This document shows, one piece after another, positions 24,516-34,108 of a DNA stretch of 64,000 nucleotides (the first letter of the stretch is position 1; every line of letters starts with the position of its first letter). This stretch comes from CAXBNB01 sp049115735. Its GTDB lineage: Bacteria > Bacteroidota > Bacteroidia > Cytophagales > Cyclobacteriaceae. The stretch covers positions 62,001-126,000 of the forward strand of contig JAGDZP010000021.1 in NCBI GenBank assembly GCA_049115735.1. Reading direction: 5' to 3'. Made by a program: the position numbers and the translations under genes. The notes under the pieces are model-generated. The model saw nothing but the letters and a program-made list of their open reading frames with translations. It made no database searches and was not told the origin of the DNA.

Positions 24516-26585
24516 TTAATTAAGCAATTCTTCATTCAATTTCTCAAAAAACAGCATTTCAGCATGAAACTGCCAATCGAATGAGGTGCTTTGATTGGCA
24601 AGATGTGAGTGCCCATCCTGATCAAGAATATAATTTTCAGGCTTGGTAAGAATTCTGGTCTTTCCATACACTTCTTCAAAGTTGCTTCTAACTTGTTCGA
24701 ATCGATTTTCCAATTCAGATAGTTTTACTTTGACTTCCGAAATCCCATCTTCAGATTGAGTCTGATCAAAGTCTCTTAGAATAAGAAGGGCGCTATATGT
24801 AAATTTCATCAATTCATTAACTTGCTCATAAACTTCCAAATTGTATTGATTTCGAATGGCTTTACTTTTCATTACCGAGATCTTATCAGAAAGCTCATTG
24901 CAAATGGCAAGCATATTTTCAGCGCTTTTGAGTCGATCAGCGTTTACTTCTGACCATTTACCCTTGCTAAGTAAATCAGGCATCTCTATGACCATCTCAT
25001 CAATGGCATTTTGATTATTCTTCAGCTTGTTTCTTGAATTGCCATTGAGTAGAATGTTCTTCCATTGCGCGACAGGTGTTTCCAGGGTATCAATAAATGC
25101 AAAGGTGGAATCAGAAACAGTATGCCCAAACTGTCTTTGACGATAGGCTGTTTTTATTTCAGCTTTTGATCGCTGCTCTCCTGACCAGGTGTATTCCGAA
25201 AAAGCCAAAATACCCCTAATGTAGAGCTCGAAATGTGGGGAGTCGTCATCCCATAGAGTGAGCAGCAATCCACCCAAATTGTTGTCGATAGAGGACACAG
25301 CAAAGTTTTTAATGTTCTCCATATTACTTTCCTTTTGCGGCATTAGTACCCATCGAGTTTGTCCCGCGGTAGCACCCATCACTGGTAAATCGTGATCCAT
25401 AAACCACTCCATAGCTTTAGCATTGCCAATGGCATGAGATGAACTATAATTCCAGCGCATGTAAATACAATTTTTTGGAAACAGGTCTAGAAATGTAAGG
25501 AGCTTAGGCTCATTCTCCTCCCAAATTTTTGATACTTCTTCTTCAGTCAGCTTCGTGTTGAACATGGCACGATATACGCCAGCATCTTTCAAAGGCATGT
25601 CATCCCAGAAAATTGGGATTCTATCGTGCTCCTCTGCAAACTTGCTCACCTTGTTGAGCCATTCCAGTTGCAATTCGAGTGATGACTTCCCACTGTTTCT
25701 ACCAGTCGTGTGCACTTCATCACCTCCTACATGTAGATACTTACCATATGGTGTGGCTTCTATAGCGTCAAGGTATAAATCAAATTGTACCTTATAAGTC
25801 TCGGGATCTAGCGGATTGTATGCCCAGTCGCTCTCCGGGTCGTCTCGCAAATGTTTATATTCATCATGTTTCAAAACGAAGGAAGAATGTCCAAGCCCCT
25901 GAACCAATGGACTTATTTGTATAAAGCGATCATTGGCATATTCACTAAGTTTCTTCCAGTCCTCAATACTGAGCGCATCCGCCGATCCTATTTTTGGTTG
26001 TCGTTCGTATTTCAGTTTGTCTTCTAGTTCTACTATAATTCCGTTGATTTTGTAGCTGGCTAGCTTATCCAAAAGGTCGTAGTAATAGGAAGTTTTCTCC
26101 AAGTGATGTTTGACATCCCAATGCACTGATCGGTAGGCCAATTTTGGATAATCTTTGATCTTGCAAATAGGTAAAGTGACATTCTGATCTTTGGCATCAG
26201 CCATTAATTGGCCGAGGGTTTGGAAGCCGTAAAAAAGCCCTCCTTCATCTTTACCTGTAATTGTCACTTGAGAATTATTAATTTCCAAATTGTATCCCTG
26301 ATCTCCTGAATCAAGAGACGGATCGACTGAGGCCGATACTTTAGATGATGATTCATCAGCAGTAATCTCTATTCCACCCAATGCCTTACCGAGAGTAGCC
26401 AACTTTACTTGACCCTTGATGTACACGTTCGTGATATCCGCTACTTTGATATCACTTGCTTCTTGTATCGAAAACTCTTGCGGCAATGGGAGGAGTTTGA
26501 AGTCACCGAGTTTTTTAACTTTTTCTTCACAGCCAAAGCCTATTGTACTTAATGCTAGTGAGATGTAGAGCGCTATTTTTTTCAT
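24516..26585 (-). CDS. GH20 beta-N-acetylhexosaminidase-like lipoprotein
   Basis: 689 residues from the ATG at 26585 (a TTG lies one codon upstream). A lipoprotein signal ends STIGFGC (Cys19). An N-terminal GH20b-type domain precedes the catalytic barrel, which begins AYRSVHWDVKHHLEKTSY and carries the family's catalytic pair in LHVGGDEVHTTGR (Asp and Glu near 287-288). The Asp polarises the substrate N-acetyl group in this retaining, substrate-assisted mechanism. The barrel's N-terminal strand has RSVHWDVK where classical enzymes have RGxxxD, so specificity may differ. The last 200 residues are helical. It releases terminal GlcNAc or GalNAc in the periplasm. It is on the same strand upstream of the sigma factor gene. 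Confidence 0.85.
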   Translation of the reverse strand: MKKIALYISLALSTIGFGCEEKVKKLGDFKLLPLPQEFSIQEASDIKVADITNVYIKGQVKLATLGKALGGIEITADESSSKVSASVDPSLDSGDQGYNLEINNSQVTITGKDEGGLFYGFQTLGQLMADAKDQNVTLPICKIKDYPKLAYRSVHWDVKHHLEKTSYYYDLLDKLASYKINGIIVELEDKLKYERQPKIGSADALSIEDWKKLSEYANDRFIQISPLVQGLGHSSFVLKHDEYKHLRDDPESDWAYNPLDPETYKVQFDLYLDAIEATPYGKYLHVGGDEVHTTGRNSGKSSLELQLEWLNKVSKFAEEHDRIPIFWDDMPLKDAGVYRAMFNTKLTEEEVSKIWEENEPKLLTFLDLFPKNCIYMRWNYSSSHAIGNAKAMEWFMDHDLPVMGATAGQTRWVLMPQKESNMENIKNFAVSSIDNNLGGLLLTLWDDDSPHFELYIRGILAFSEYTWSGEQRSKAEIKTAYRQRQFGHTVSDSTFAFIDTLETPVAQWKNILLNGNSRNKLKNNQNAIDEMVIEMPDLLSKGKWSEVNADRLKSAENMLAICNELSDKISVMKSKAIRNQYNLEVYEQVNELMKFTYSALLILRDFDQTQSEDGISEVKVKLSELENRFEQVRSNFEEVYGKTRILTKPENYILDQDGHSHLANQSTSFDWQFHAEMLFFEKLNEELLN

Positions 26586-26968
26586 CAATTGGTTATTTTA
26601 TGTTGTGGTCTAGTATTGACCAATTCATCAATTCTAGCTCAATTTAAGTTGTACAATATACAATGAAATCCTCAAACGATTGGCTTACGCATTACAGGAT
26701 TCAATTGTCTTATTATCAAATTTATTAGTTTAGCAGCTTGATCCATATTGGACCGACCAGATGACGTACATACAATAGATATTCTTGACCTTAGAAATGA
26801 TTGTCATATGGATTATTTAGTGCCAAATGTGCTTTAGAGAGAGGAATCCGGATGCTAAAGTGAGGGTGTTGCTCGGGAATAAAAAAGAACAACTTAAAGC
26901 AATGGTCATCGCTCTGGGATATGGAGATCACGAATGAAATTAGTTTTTAATCTGAATCAATCAAAAAA
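26586..26968. other. Divergent intergenic region between GH20 and sulfatase genes
   Basis: This 383-bp region separates two outward-facing genes and must hold both promoters; no exact consensus box was found. It also contains a possible gene remnant at 26760-26937, described separately. Confidence 0.5.
26760..26937 (+). pseudogene. Possible frameshifted gene remnant
   Basis: Two overlapping plus-strand fragments read like one protein split by a frame change. The first runs 26760-26837 (DDVHTIDILDLRND and on, ending in TAG). The second runs 26827-26937 in the +1-shifted frame (NPDAKVRVLLGNKKEQLKAM to the TGA), starting at an ATG. Amino-acid composition is protein-like, and there is no start or stop that makes a normal gene. 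No family is recognised. Chance open frames are a real alternative. Confidence 0.2.
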
Positions 26969-28525
26969 ATGTTCAAACCGAATAATCTAATATTAGCCGT
27001 TTTACTTGCAATAGCGATCGCATGCCAACCGAAGGAAAAAGAGAAACAGGCACAAACCCAAGCACCTGAAAGGTCTCCAAATGTGGTTTTTATTTATGTT
27101 GATGATTTGGGCTATGGCGACATGAGCGCCAATGGGATAGGTAAGCTTTCTACCCCGAACCTGGATAAGCTGGCCAATGGTGGTGTACGCTTCACCAATG
27201 GCTATGCCTCATCAGCTACTTGCACGCCTAGCCGCTACGCAATTCTAACTGGTGTTTATCCTTGGAGGGAGAAAGATGCCAAAATTTTGCCTGGAACAGC
27301 TCCACTCATCATTGGGACAGATCAGATCACCGTTCCGAAGATGCTAAAGGCAAAAGGCTATCATACTGGAATCGTGGGTAAATGGCATCTCGGATTAGGC
27401 TCTGGTAATGTTGATTGGAACCAAAGGGTGAGCCCAGGTCCAAATGAAGTTGGTTTTGATTATTCGTTCATCATGGCTGCTACACAGGATAGAGTGCCAA
27501 CGGTATATATTGAAAATGGTGATGTTGTAGGCCTGGATCCTAACGATCCTATCCAAGTAGATTATAAGAATAATTTTGAAGGTGAACCAACCGGAAAGGA
27601 CAACCCTGAACTGCTAAAAATGAAATGGCACCATGGTCATAACAGTAGCATAGTGAATGGCATCCCGCGGATCGGATATATGAAAGGTGGTGAAGCAGCC
27701 AAATGGGTAGATGAAGATATGGCTGATACTTTTCTGGCTGGCGCGCAGAAATATGTGAAGGAGCACAAGGATGAACCCTTCTATCTGTATTATGCACTAC
27801 AGCAGCCACACGTGCCAAGAACACCGCACCCGAGGTTTGTTGGAAAGTCTGGTATGGGGCCAAGAGGTGATGTGATAGTTGAAGCTGATTGGTGTGTAGG
27901 CGAGTTTGTAAAAACGCTGCAAGAAGAGGGGATTCTTGAAAATACTTTGATCGTCTTTTCCAGTGATAATGGTCCTGTCTTGAATGATGGCTATTATGAT
28001 GATGCGGTAGAAAAACTTGGAGACCATACGCCATGGGGGCAGTTCCGAGGAGGCAAATACAGTCTGTTTGAAGCTGGTACCCATGTTCCATTTTTCACTT
28101 ATTGGAAAGGTACGATCAAACCGACAGTTTCAAACGCGTTGGTTTGTCAGCTTGACCTTTTATCCTCGATTGCCAAATTAGTTGGCAGTGAAACAAGAGC
28201 AAAAGATAGTGAAGAGCTCTTGGATGTGTTTTTAGGAAAAAGCCAAAAGGGTAGAGAAGAGTTGGTCATTGAGGCGACTTCTAGAACAGCATTTAGAAAA
28301 GGAGACTGGGCGATGATTCCTCCCTATAAGGGGCCGGCAGTTTTGAAGCAGGTAAATATCGAAATAGCCAATAGTGATTCTTACCAGTTGTACAATTTGA
28401 AAGATGATATAGGAGAGCAGAATAACCTGGCGGAAAAAGAGACAGAAAAGCTAAATGAAATGATAGCAGCCTATGAAGCTATCAGAGGACAAACAGATGA
28501 TGTCCAGCAAGTTGAATTGAAATAG
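26969..28525 (+). CDS. Arylsulfatase-family lipoprotein
   Basis: 518 residues, lipoprotein signal ending AIAC (Cys19). A formylglycine-dependent sulfatase: VVFIYVDDLGYGDMSANG gives two metal-binding Asp residues; CTPSRYAILTG has Cys85, the residue oxidised to formylglycine, in the canonical C-x-P-S-R context; GIVGKWHLGLG and VFSSDNGPVL complete the active site. The C-terminal subdomain has the usual QLYNLKDDIGEQNNLAEKE. This is the group that includes N-acetylgalactosamine- and iduronate-type sulfatases. It probably acts on sulfated oligosaccharides in the periplasm. A terminator separates it from the next sulfatase. Confidence 0.95.
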   Translation: MFKPNNLILAVLLAIAIACQPKEKEKQAQTQAPERSPNVVFIYVDDLGYGDMSANGIGKLSTPNLDKLANGGVRFTNGYASSATCTPSRYAILTGVYPWREKDAKILPGTAPLIIGTDQITVPKMLKAKGYHTGIVGKWHLGLGSGNVDWNQRVSPGPNEVGFDYSFIMAATQDRVPTVYIENGDVVGLDPNDPIQVDYKNNFEGEPTGKDNPELLKMKWHHGHNSSIVNGIPRIGYMKGGEAAKWVDEDMADTFLAGAQKYVKEHKDEPFYLYYALQQPHVPRTPHPRFVGKSGMGPRGDVIVEADWCVGEFVKTLQEEGILENTLIVFSSDNGPVLNDGYYDDAVEKLGDHTPWGQFRGGKYSLFEAGTHVPFFTYWKGTIKPTVSNALVCQLDLLSSIAKLVGSETRAKDSEELLDVFLGKSQKGREELVIEATSRTAFRKGDWAMIPPYKGPAVLKQVNIEIANSDSYQLYNLKDDIGEQNNLAEKETEKLNEMIAAYEAIRGQTDDVQQVELK

Positions 28526-28545
28526 ATACTTGTCCAATTATAGGA

Positions 28546-28587
28546 CACAAAGCCACATGGTTGTCCCATGTGGCTTTGTGATTTTTA
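28546..28587 (+). terminator. Intrinsic terminator between sulfatase genes
   Basis: A perfect 15-bp stem (28546-28560 with 28566-28580), 5-nt loop, and a short T-run after the stem. Confidence 0.85.
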
Positions 28588-28631
28588 CCCATATAAGTGC
28601 TTTCATTTCGTCGATTGACTAATTTCGATGT

Positions 28632-30182
28632 ATGAGAAATAATTACCCTACTCTATATACATTAGTTGCTTTTTTAGCAATTACCAGTTGTACTCCCAAA
28701 AGTGAAATCAAGGAAAAAGAAGCCGACATTCCACCTAACGTAATCTTTATTTTCCCCGACCAATACAGGAATTTTAGTTTGGGAATTTGGTCTAAGCCTG
28801 GATACGATCAATACATCCAGGGAAAACCAGATCCGGTTTCAACTCCGGCCTTGGATCAGTTGGCAGCTGAATCGGTAGTATTCAGCAGAGCCGTCAGCAA
28901 TTTTCCGCTATGTAGTCCATACAGGGCGATGCTGCAGTCAGGGATGTACCCAGCTAGTAATGGAGTACCCAATAACTGTAGAAGGGATAGAGATAGTTCT
29001 TTGAAGACCGAGGCTGTTTGTATGACTGACGCATTTGCGCAAGCAGGCTACAATGTATCCTATTTTGGCAAGACTCACTGGCTGAAGAATGATCCACTAT
29101 TTGATGAGCAGGGCACTTATCATGGAACAACCAAGGTGCCTGGTGGAAAATACATCAATCGCTATGATACTTATATCCCACCTGGCCCGGACAGGCATAG
29201 CATAGATTATATGGTGCAAATGATCAAGGATGTACATTTTGATCCAATGGTATACTCAAGCGATCCAAAGGTAGTAGAAGGCAGAAAGGATGGAGAATTG
29301 TTTAAACCAGGCCGGTTTTCATCTGAATTCGAAGCAGAAAAAGTCATTGACTATCTCGACAATACGCATGGGCAAAGGAATCAGGACAAACCATTTTTTA
29401 TGATGTGGTCGCTTAACCCACCTCACAACCCATGGAATGAAAAAAGCACTAAAATGGAATTTTTTGATCAGTATAAGAATAATGGAGAAGTTGACCTGGA
29501 TGCGTTATTGAAAAGGGGTAATGCTGATGATTCCATTGGCCATTACGCGCCATACTATTTTGCTAATGTGAGTGCCGTGGATTTCTATATCGGGAAAGTG
29601 CTCGATAAGCTTGAAGATTTGGGAATTGCGGAGAATACCATCATTGTATTTTCTTCTGATCATGGTGAAATGTTGGGTAGTCATGGTCATCAGGGGAAGA
29701 ACGTACCTGAAACAGAAGCACTAAATATTCCTTTTATGATTAAATGGAACAGGAAATTGTCTCATAGAGTAGAAGACCTGATTATGAGCGTTCCGGATGT
29801 GATGCCTACCTTACTAGCTCTGGCAGGCTTGAAAGAGAAAATTCCAGCAGAAGTTCAGGGTAATAATTTCGCTGATGTTTTAATTGATCCCGACGAGAAT
29901 GCCAAAAAGAAGCCAAATGGAGTGCTGATTATGAATTCCGTTTTTAGGGGTGTATTCACCGGTGATCACACTTTTGTAGTTAGGGAAAAGGAAAACAAAG
30001 CAGTTGAAATATTCTGTTATGACAACATAAAGGATCCGTATCAGCTGAATAAGATTTCTTTTGAGAATATGGAAGAGTTGTTGCGTACTTCCCTGAAATT
30101 GCAGTTAGAAAAGCTGCTGAAAAAGACAAATGACCGCTGGTATCAGGAGGGGGTCGCCGATGATTTTTTAAGTTATTCATAA
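28632..30182 (+). CDS. Sulfatase-family lipoprotein, C-S-P-Y-R type
   Basis: 516 residues with lipoprotein signal LAITSC (Cys20). It opens with VIFIFPDQYRNFSLGIW, and the sulfatase signature is PLCSPYRAMLQSGMYP with Cys94 as the formylglycine residue. The Tyr at the fourth signature position marks a different subfamily from the two other sulfatases here. FGKTHWLK replaces the GKWHLG block, and VFSSDHGEMLGSHG gives further metal and catalytic residues. The next gene starts 20 bp downstream, so the two form an operon. Confidence 0.93.
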   Translation: MRNNYPTLYTLVAFLAITSCTPKSEIKEKEADIPPNVIFIFPDQYRNFSLGIWSKPGYDQYIQGKPDPVSTPALDQLAAESVVFSRAVSNFPLCSPYRAMLQSGMYPASNGVPNNCRRDRDSSLKTEAVCMTDAFAQAGYNVSYFGKTHWLKNDPLFDEQGTYHGTTKVPGGKYINRYDTYIPPGPDRHSIDYMVQMIKDVHFDPMVYSSDPKVVEGRKDGELFKPGRFSSEFEAEKVIDYLDNTHGQRNQDKPFFMMWSLNPPHNPWNEKSTKMEFFDQYKNNGEVDLDALLKRGNADDSIGHYAPYYFANVSAVDFYIGKVLDKLEDLGIAENTIIVFSSDHGEMLGSHGHQGKNVPETEALNIPFMIKWNRKLSHRVEDLIMSVPDVMPTLLALAGLKEKIPAEVQGNNFADVLIDPDENAKKKPNGVLIMNSVFRGVFTGDHTFVVREKENKAVEIFCYDNIKDPYQLNKISFENMEELLRTSLKLQLEKLLKKTNDRWYQEGVADDFLSYS

Positions 30183-30202
30183 AAACCAAAGTACGTCTAG
30201 TC

Positions 30203-31012
30203 ATGACTGAAAGCCAAACCTCACGATTAAATCCAATTTTTGTTATAGCAGCTCTTATTTTATTTTTTCAATACACCAATACCAATGCTCAAGTGGCGGA
30301 ACAAACTGAATTTGATAAGGTGAATGCGCTGAGGTGGAAAAAGGTTTTGACAGATGATGGCATAAAGGATTGGAAAGAAAATTGGTTTTTGGATGGCCTA
30401 AAGGCTAAAGTAGAGAACACCATAGGTGGAATGGTTTTTAGTGCCGGCCCTATCGATGGAGATGACGCCCACCATGCAGTGCTCTGGACTAAGGAATCAT
30501 TCGAAGGAGACATAAAAATAGAATATGAATATACAAGAATGGATAACAGACAGGCACGAGTAAACATTCTTTACATTCAAGCTACAGGTGTTGCACCAAA
30601 CGCAGCAGACATTAGCGAGTGGAATCATTTACGCGAGGTACCATCCATGAGGACTTATTTTAACAACATAAACTGTCTGCATATCAGCTATGCTGCCTAT
30701 GGAAAAACTGGAGATGTCGAATACGTGAGAGCCAGAAAATACCCCAGGCACCCTGACAAGAAATTTGGGTTATCGACTGAGATTCCCACCGCTAGTTTTG
30801 ATACTGGATTATTTCTTACGGGAGAAACCTACAAGATCACAGCTATCAAAACTGCCGAGCGATTATACTTCCATGTGAAAGGTAAAGACATTGAGAAACT
30901 GTTTTCCTGGGACTTAAAAGATATAGATCCCGTTGTAGTCGGTAGAATAGGCTTGCGTCACATGTACACCAGGTCTTCTCGCTATAAGAATTTTAGAATC
31001 TATACAAAATAG
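30203..31012 (+). CDS. Exported DUF1961-family protein
   Basis: 269 residues with a signal peptide (about 1-30, ending TNAQ). The rest matches DUF1961, a concanavalin-like beta-sandwich family found beside polysaccharide lyases and sulfatases: GMVFSAGPIDGDDAHHAVLWTK, IEYEYTRMDNRQARVNILYIQ, FNNINCLHISYAAYGK and IGLRHMYTRSSRYKNFRIY. Several conserved His and Tyr residues could serve in lyase-type catalysis, but activity is not established from sequence. It is cotranscribed with the preceding sulfatase (20-bp gap), so it probably binds or cleaves the same sulfated glycan. Confidence 0.85.
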   Translation: MTESQTSRLNPIFVIAALILFFQYTNTNAQVAEQTEFDKVNALRWKKVLTDDGIKDWKENWFLDGLKAKVENTIGGMVFSAGPIDGDDAHHAVLWTKESFEGDIKIEYEYTRMDNRQARVNILYIQATGVAPNAADISEWNHLREVPSMRTYFNNINCLHISYAAYGKTGDVEYVRARKYPRHPDKKFGLSTEIPTASFDTGLFLTGETYKITAIKTAERLYFHVKGKDIEKLFSWDLKDIDPVVVGRIGLRHMYTRSSRYKNFRIYTK

Positions 31013-31238
31013 CTGCATTAAGAGCAGGGATGGCGCGTTTGGAAATTGCAATGTGTATTAATAGAAGCGTATAATGGGCTGATTTTTGTCAATTATTAAT
31101 TTTTGTAAGTGCAAATAAAGCCAAACGGAGGTTGGATTATACAGAAACTTTGGTAAAAATGAAGTGAAATAAAAATTATGTTATAGGGGGAATATACTTT
31201 CTATCATTAGCGCTCACGTCATCGATTTTTTTATCAGT

Positions 31239-32327
31239 TCAATTGCTCAATTTCAAAAAATTAGCTGTATTTTGATAGTATACCTTTTTCAGGATTTCTT
31301 TTGATAACCCTAATCCCTTGGTTTGCTGTCGCCTGACTTCCATTGAGTCAGTGCTGCTTAAGTATTTCCACAAGATATCGTAGCGCTCTTCGAGGCTAGA
31401 CTGTTCCTCTTTTAGTTTTGATTCAGTCAAGGTTTCTTCCTGAGCAGAATTGTTGTAATCTGATCCAAACATAATCCTATCCTTATATTTCTTAAAAAAT
31501 GCGCTCAACTTTTCAGAGTTTTGCATCGCCAGATCTCCAAACCTTGCGCCTAACTCCACCGATATGTTTGGGTATTTGTCAAGTCTCTCAGCAACCATAT
31601 CCACATCATGGGACATGCTTCCCAAATGGGCACAAAGAATTTGTAATTCTGGGTTGCTTTCAATCCAATTGTCGCGGGCTGCAATGATGGTTTCGTAAGA
31701 TGGGATCTCCGGAATATTATAAGCGTGGTATTCAGGATGATTACTGTAGTACCAATAGTGAGGATTTTTTGGGTCGAGTGGTCTCCAAGCCTGAATCGGT
31801 TCAGCAATGTGGGCCATAACAGGGACACCTTTGCTTATTAAAAACTTCCAAATCGGTTTCAATCGCTCATCATCGATCTGTATAAAATTACCTTCTGTAT
31901 CTTTTGTCACCATGCCAAAGTTTTTCCAGACTTTGACCATGCGAGCACCTGCCTCAATTTCCTGGTTTAATTGCTCAATAGCTTTTTGTGCAAAATCAGG
32001 ATCGTCAATACCTACGCCTATCAATGATGAACATAAATAGAAAAGATCTGGGTGTGTTTTTGCATGAGCCAGGTATGGCTCCCAGCTCCTGCGGATGCCT
32101 GTCGAATCTGCCTTGGCCACATCCACCAAAACCGATTGCATATTCCATTTCTTGAATAGCTCTGGCAGATAAGCCCTTGGATACCGATAGTGCGTATGAA
32201 CATCTATCTTTCGAATAGACTGCTGATCGATAGAAGTGTTTTGTGTTTCGTTCGTTGAACTATTCTCAGGTTTTGGCGTGCATGCAATTAAGCAGATGGC
32301 AATTAGGAGATAGATGGCGTTTTTCAT
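31239..32327 (-). CDS. Amidohydrolase-family lipoprotein
   Basis: 362 residues, lipoprotein signal ending LIAC (Cys16). An amidohydrolase-2 type TIM barrel: the metal site HTH at 44-46 in KIDVHTHYRYP, VMAHIAEP and ILCAHLGSM giving the later His residues, and MFGSDYNN with the catalytic Asp. The family includes sugar lactonases and decarboxylases of the COG2159/COG3618 kind. Next to a sugar-acid dehydratase and aldolase, a lactonase role would complete an oxidative sugar pathway, but this is inference. It is convergent with the DUF1961 gene. Confidence 0.8.
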   Translation of the reverse strand: MKNAIYLLIAICLIACTPKPENSSTNETQNTSIDQQSIRKIDVHTHYRYPRAYLPELFKKWNMQSVLVDVAKADSTGIRRSWEPYLAHAKTHPDLFYLCSSLIGVGIDDPDFAQKAIEQLNQEIEAGARMVKVWKNFGMVTKDTEGNFIQIDDERLKPIWKFLISKGVPVMAHIAEPIQAWRPLDPKNPHYWYYSNHPEYHAYNIPEIPSYETIIAARDNWIESNPELQILCAHLGSMSHDVDMVAERLDKYPNISVELGARFGDLAMQNSEKLSAFFKKYKDRIMFGSDYNNSAQEETLTESKLKEEQSSLEERYDILWKYLSSTDSMEVRRQQTKGLGLSKEILKKVYYQNTANFLKLSN

Positions 32328-32434
32328 ATTTGAAGCTTTGGTATAAAGATATTCAATTTGGAACTTACTGTTTATTCACAGGAAAAATACAATCCAAATT
32401 CAGAGATTATCTGCCTATCTATACCGCAAATTTC

Positions 32435-33274
32435 TTATTTCAAATTAGAATCAATGTATGCTTCATACTCCTGCTTCAATTGATTGGTAATAGCTCCAGG
32501 TTTTCCAGTCCCAATGGTGATATCATCAATTTGAACCACTGGCACGATAACTTTAGTCGTCCCTGTTATGAATGCCTCTTTCACATTCTTCAATTCCTCC
32601 ATCAACAAATCTCTTTCCTCAACGGCATATTTTCCTTTAGCAAACTGTAGAATGTGTTTACGGTTGATGCCTTTCAATATTCCATCTGCCGCGGTGACAA
32701 TTGTATCGTCCTGCATGACGACAAAGAAATTGCTTCTTGTCGATTCGCTTATTTTGCCATTGGAGTGAAAGAGCAAGTCCAATGCTCCGGCCTCTTTCAA
32801 TTCGGGTGTTTTCCAGATGCCCATTAGATAGTTGATGGTTTTTACTTCAGGAATATCTCTCTCATAATTCTGGCCGAGCAGCTTGATGCCTTTGGTGTAG
32901 TATTCTTCGGGAAGTGGTTTGATTGCTTCATTGAAGACTAACAATGTGGGCTTTCCAATCTCATAAGCATTTAAAGATTCTCCACCAGTCAGCACCATCC
33001 GAATACCAGAATTGTCAATGCCATTTACATCAATCAGTTTTCTAATTAATGCAGCCAATTCCTCTTTTTCAACCGGGCATTCAAGACGTAACATACTGGC
33101 AGAATTGTAGAATCGATCGAGATGGTCTTCAAAAAATAGTGGTTTGGACCCGACGCATCTCAAAAAATCAAAAATACCATAACCCCTCAGCAAGGTGAGG
33201 TCACTCGCATGAATGAAAGCCTTGTTTTGATCTATGATCTGATTATTTAGTATGCACTTGTTCATGTTTTTCAT
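32435..33274 (-). CDS. Class IV (branched-chain-type) PLP aminotransferase
   Basis: About 279 residues of fold-type IV, the group that contains branched-chain and D-amino acid aminotransferases and 4-amino-4-deoxychorismate lyase. The start is ambiguous: GTG at 33280, ATG at 33274 or ATG at 33265; the last gives the usual MNKCILNNQII start. LRGYGIFDFLR is the YGxF/D motif, EVKTINYL holds the PLP Lys, and LLFHSNGKISESTRSNFFVV is the E-x-x-x-x-N phosphate-binding block. TGTTKVIVPV follows near the C-terminus. The specific reaction cannot be decided. Cytoplasmic and monocistronic. Confidence 0.85.
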   Translation of the reverse strand: MKNMNKCILNNQIIDQNKAFIHASDLTLLRGYGIFDFLRCVGSKPLFFEDHLDRFYNSASMLRLECPVEKEELAALIRKLIDVNGIDNSGIRMVLTGGESLNAYEIGKPTLLVFNEAIKPLPEEYYTKGIKLLGQNYERDIPEVKTINYLMGIWKTPELKEAGALDLLFHSNGKISESTRSNFFVVMQDDTIVTAADGILKGINRKHILQFAKGKYAVEERDLLMEELKNVKEAFITGTTKVIVPVVQIDDITIGTGKPGAITNQLKQEYEAYIDSNLK

Positions 33275-33414
33275 TTCCACTAAAATAAATCATTTATCAG
33301 ACCTTATTGATATTCAATGCGCCCGGCCCAATCCGGTTGATCAATTCAAATAAAAATCATTTCTTGAGCAGAGAAATGTCAGGACGAAAAATCTCTGTGA
33401 TTCCCCTGTTTCCC

Positions 33415-33422
33415 TATTTTTG
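33415..33422 (+). promoter_or_regulatory. -7 promoter element of GIN-domain gene
   Basis: An exact TAnnTTTG box (TATTTTTG), 14 bp before the ATG at 33437. The -33 element is poor. This would give a very short untranslated leader. Confidence 0.35.
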
Positions 33423-33436
33423 CCGAAACAAACTAA

Positions 33437-34108
33437 ATGAAGAATTCTAAGATGAGGATATACATACTATTGTTGCTCCCTTTTGTCCTACTTCTGCAGT
33501 CCTGCGGTGGTGATGACTGTATTGAAGGAGATGGTACTTCAAATGACTATACCCTGGATGTGGGTAGCTTCGATAAAATCTCAGTATCTGGTGATGTTGA
33601 TGTCCAAATAACACAAGGTTCAATGCAAAGTGCGATCATCAGGGTAGAGCCGGAGATATTCGCTGTGATGGAAAACAAAGTAAATAGTCAGGAATTGCAA
33701 ATAGGCTTTAAGAATAATGTCTGTGTCAACCCAGCTGTTCAAATTGTTTTGATGGTCACTACACCGGAAATCAGCCGGATAGAGGTATCTGGAAAAGGGG
33801 ATATAAGTACTGTGGGTACATTTGTGTTTGAGGAGTTGACTATTGATGTTTCAGGTGAATCACAGATAAGACTGGAGGGAAGTGCGGAAGTTCAAAACTT
33901 CGATATCTCTGGTATGGTGGAAGCAAATAATTTTGATTTACAAAGTTTGGATACGAAAATTGACCTCTCCGGTGCTGGTGAATTTGAGTTGAATTGCACT
34001 GACAATCTTGACTTGAAGGTCAGTGGCTCAGCTACGATCAAATATATTGGGCAACCAAGCATTAGTCAAGATGTATCGGGATCAGTACAGCTGATAGATG
34101 CCAATTAG
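33437..34108 (+). CDS. GIN-domain (DUF2807) lipoprotein
   Basis: 223 residues with lipobox LLQSC (Cys23). The mature part is a DUF2807/GIN domain: repeated short beta-strands with turns of the SGxGxI kind (FDKISVSGDVDVQITQG, IEVSGKGDISTVG, TIDVSGESQIRLEGSAE, LKVSGSATIKYIG), forming a right-handed beta-helix-like structure. These proteins are common in Bacteroidota as surface or periplasmic lipoproteins, sometimes described as putative auto-transporter adhesin heads; function unproven. It stands alone. Confidence 0.85.
   Translation: MKNSKMRIYILLLLPFVLLLQSCGGDDCIEGDGTSNDYTLDVGSFDKISVSGDVDVQITQGSMQSAIIRVEPEIFAVMENKVNSQELQIGFKNNVCVNPAVQIVLMVTTPEISRIEVSGKGDISTVGTFVFEELTIDVSGESQIRLEGSAEVQNFDISGMVEANNFDLQSLDTKIDLSGAGEFELNCTDNLDLKVSGSATIKYIGQPSISQDVSGSVQLIDAN

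Noticed and set aside
27549..28091. 180-codon minus-strand open frame rich in His and Gln
   Set aside because: Shadow of the arylsulfatase gene.
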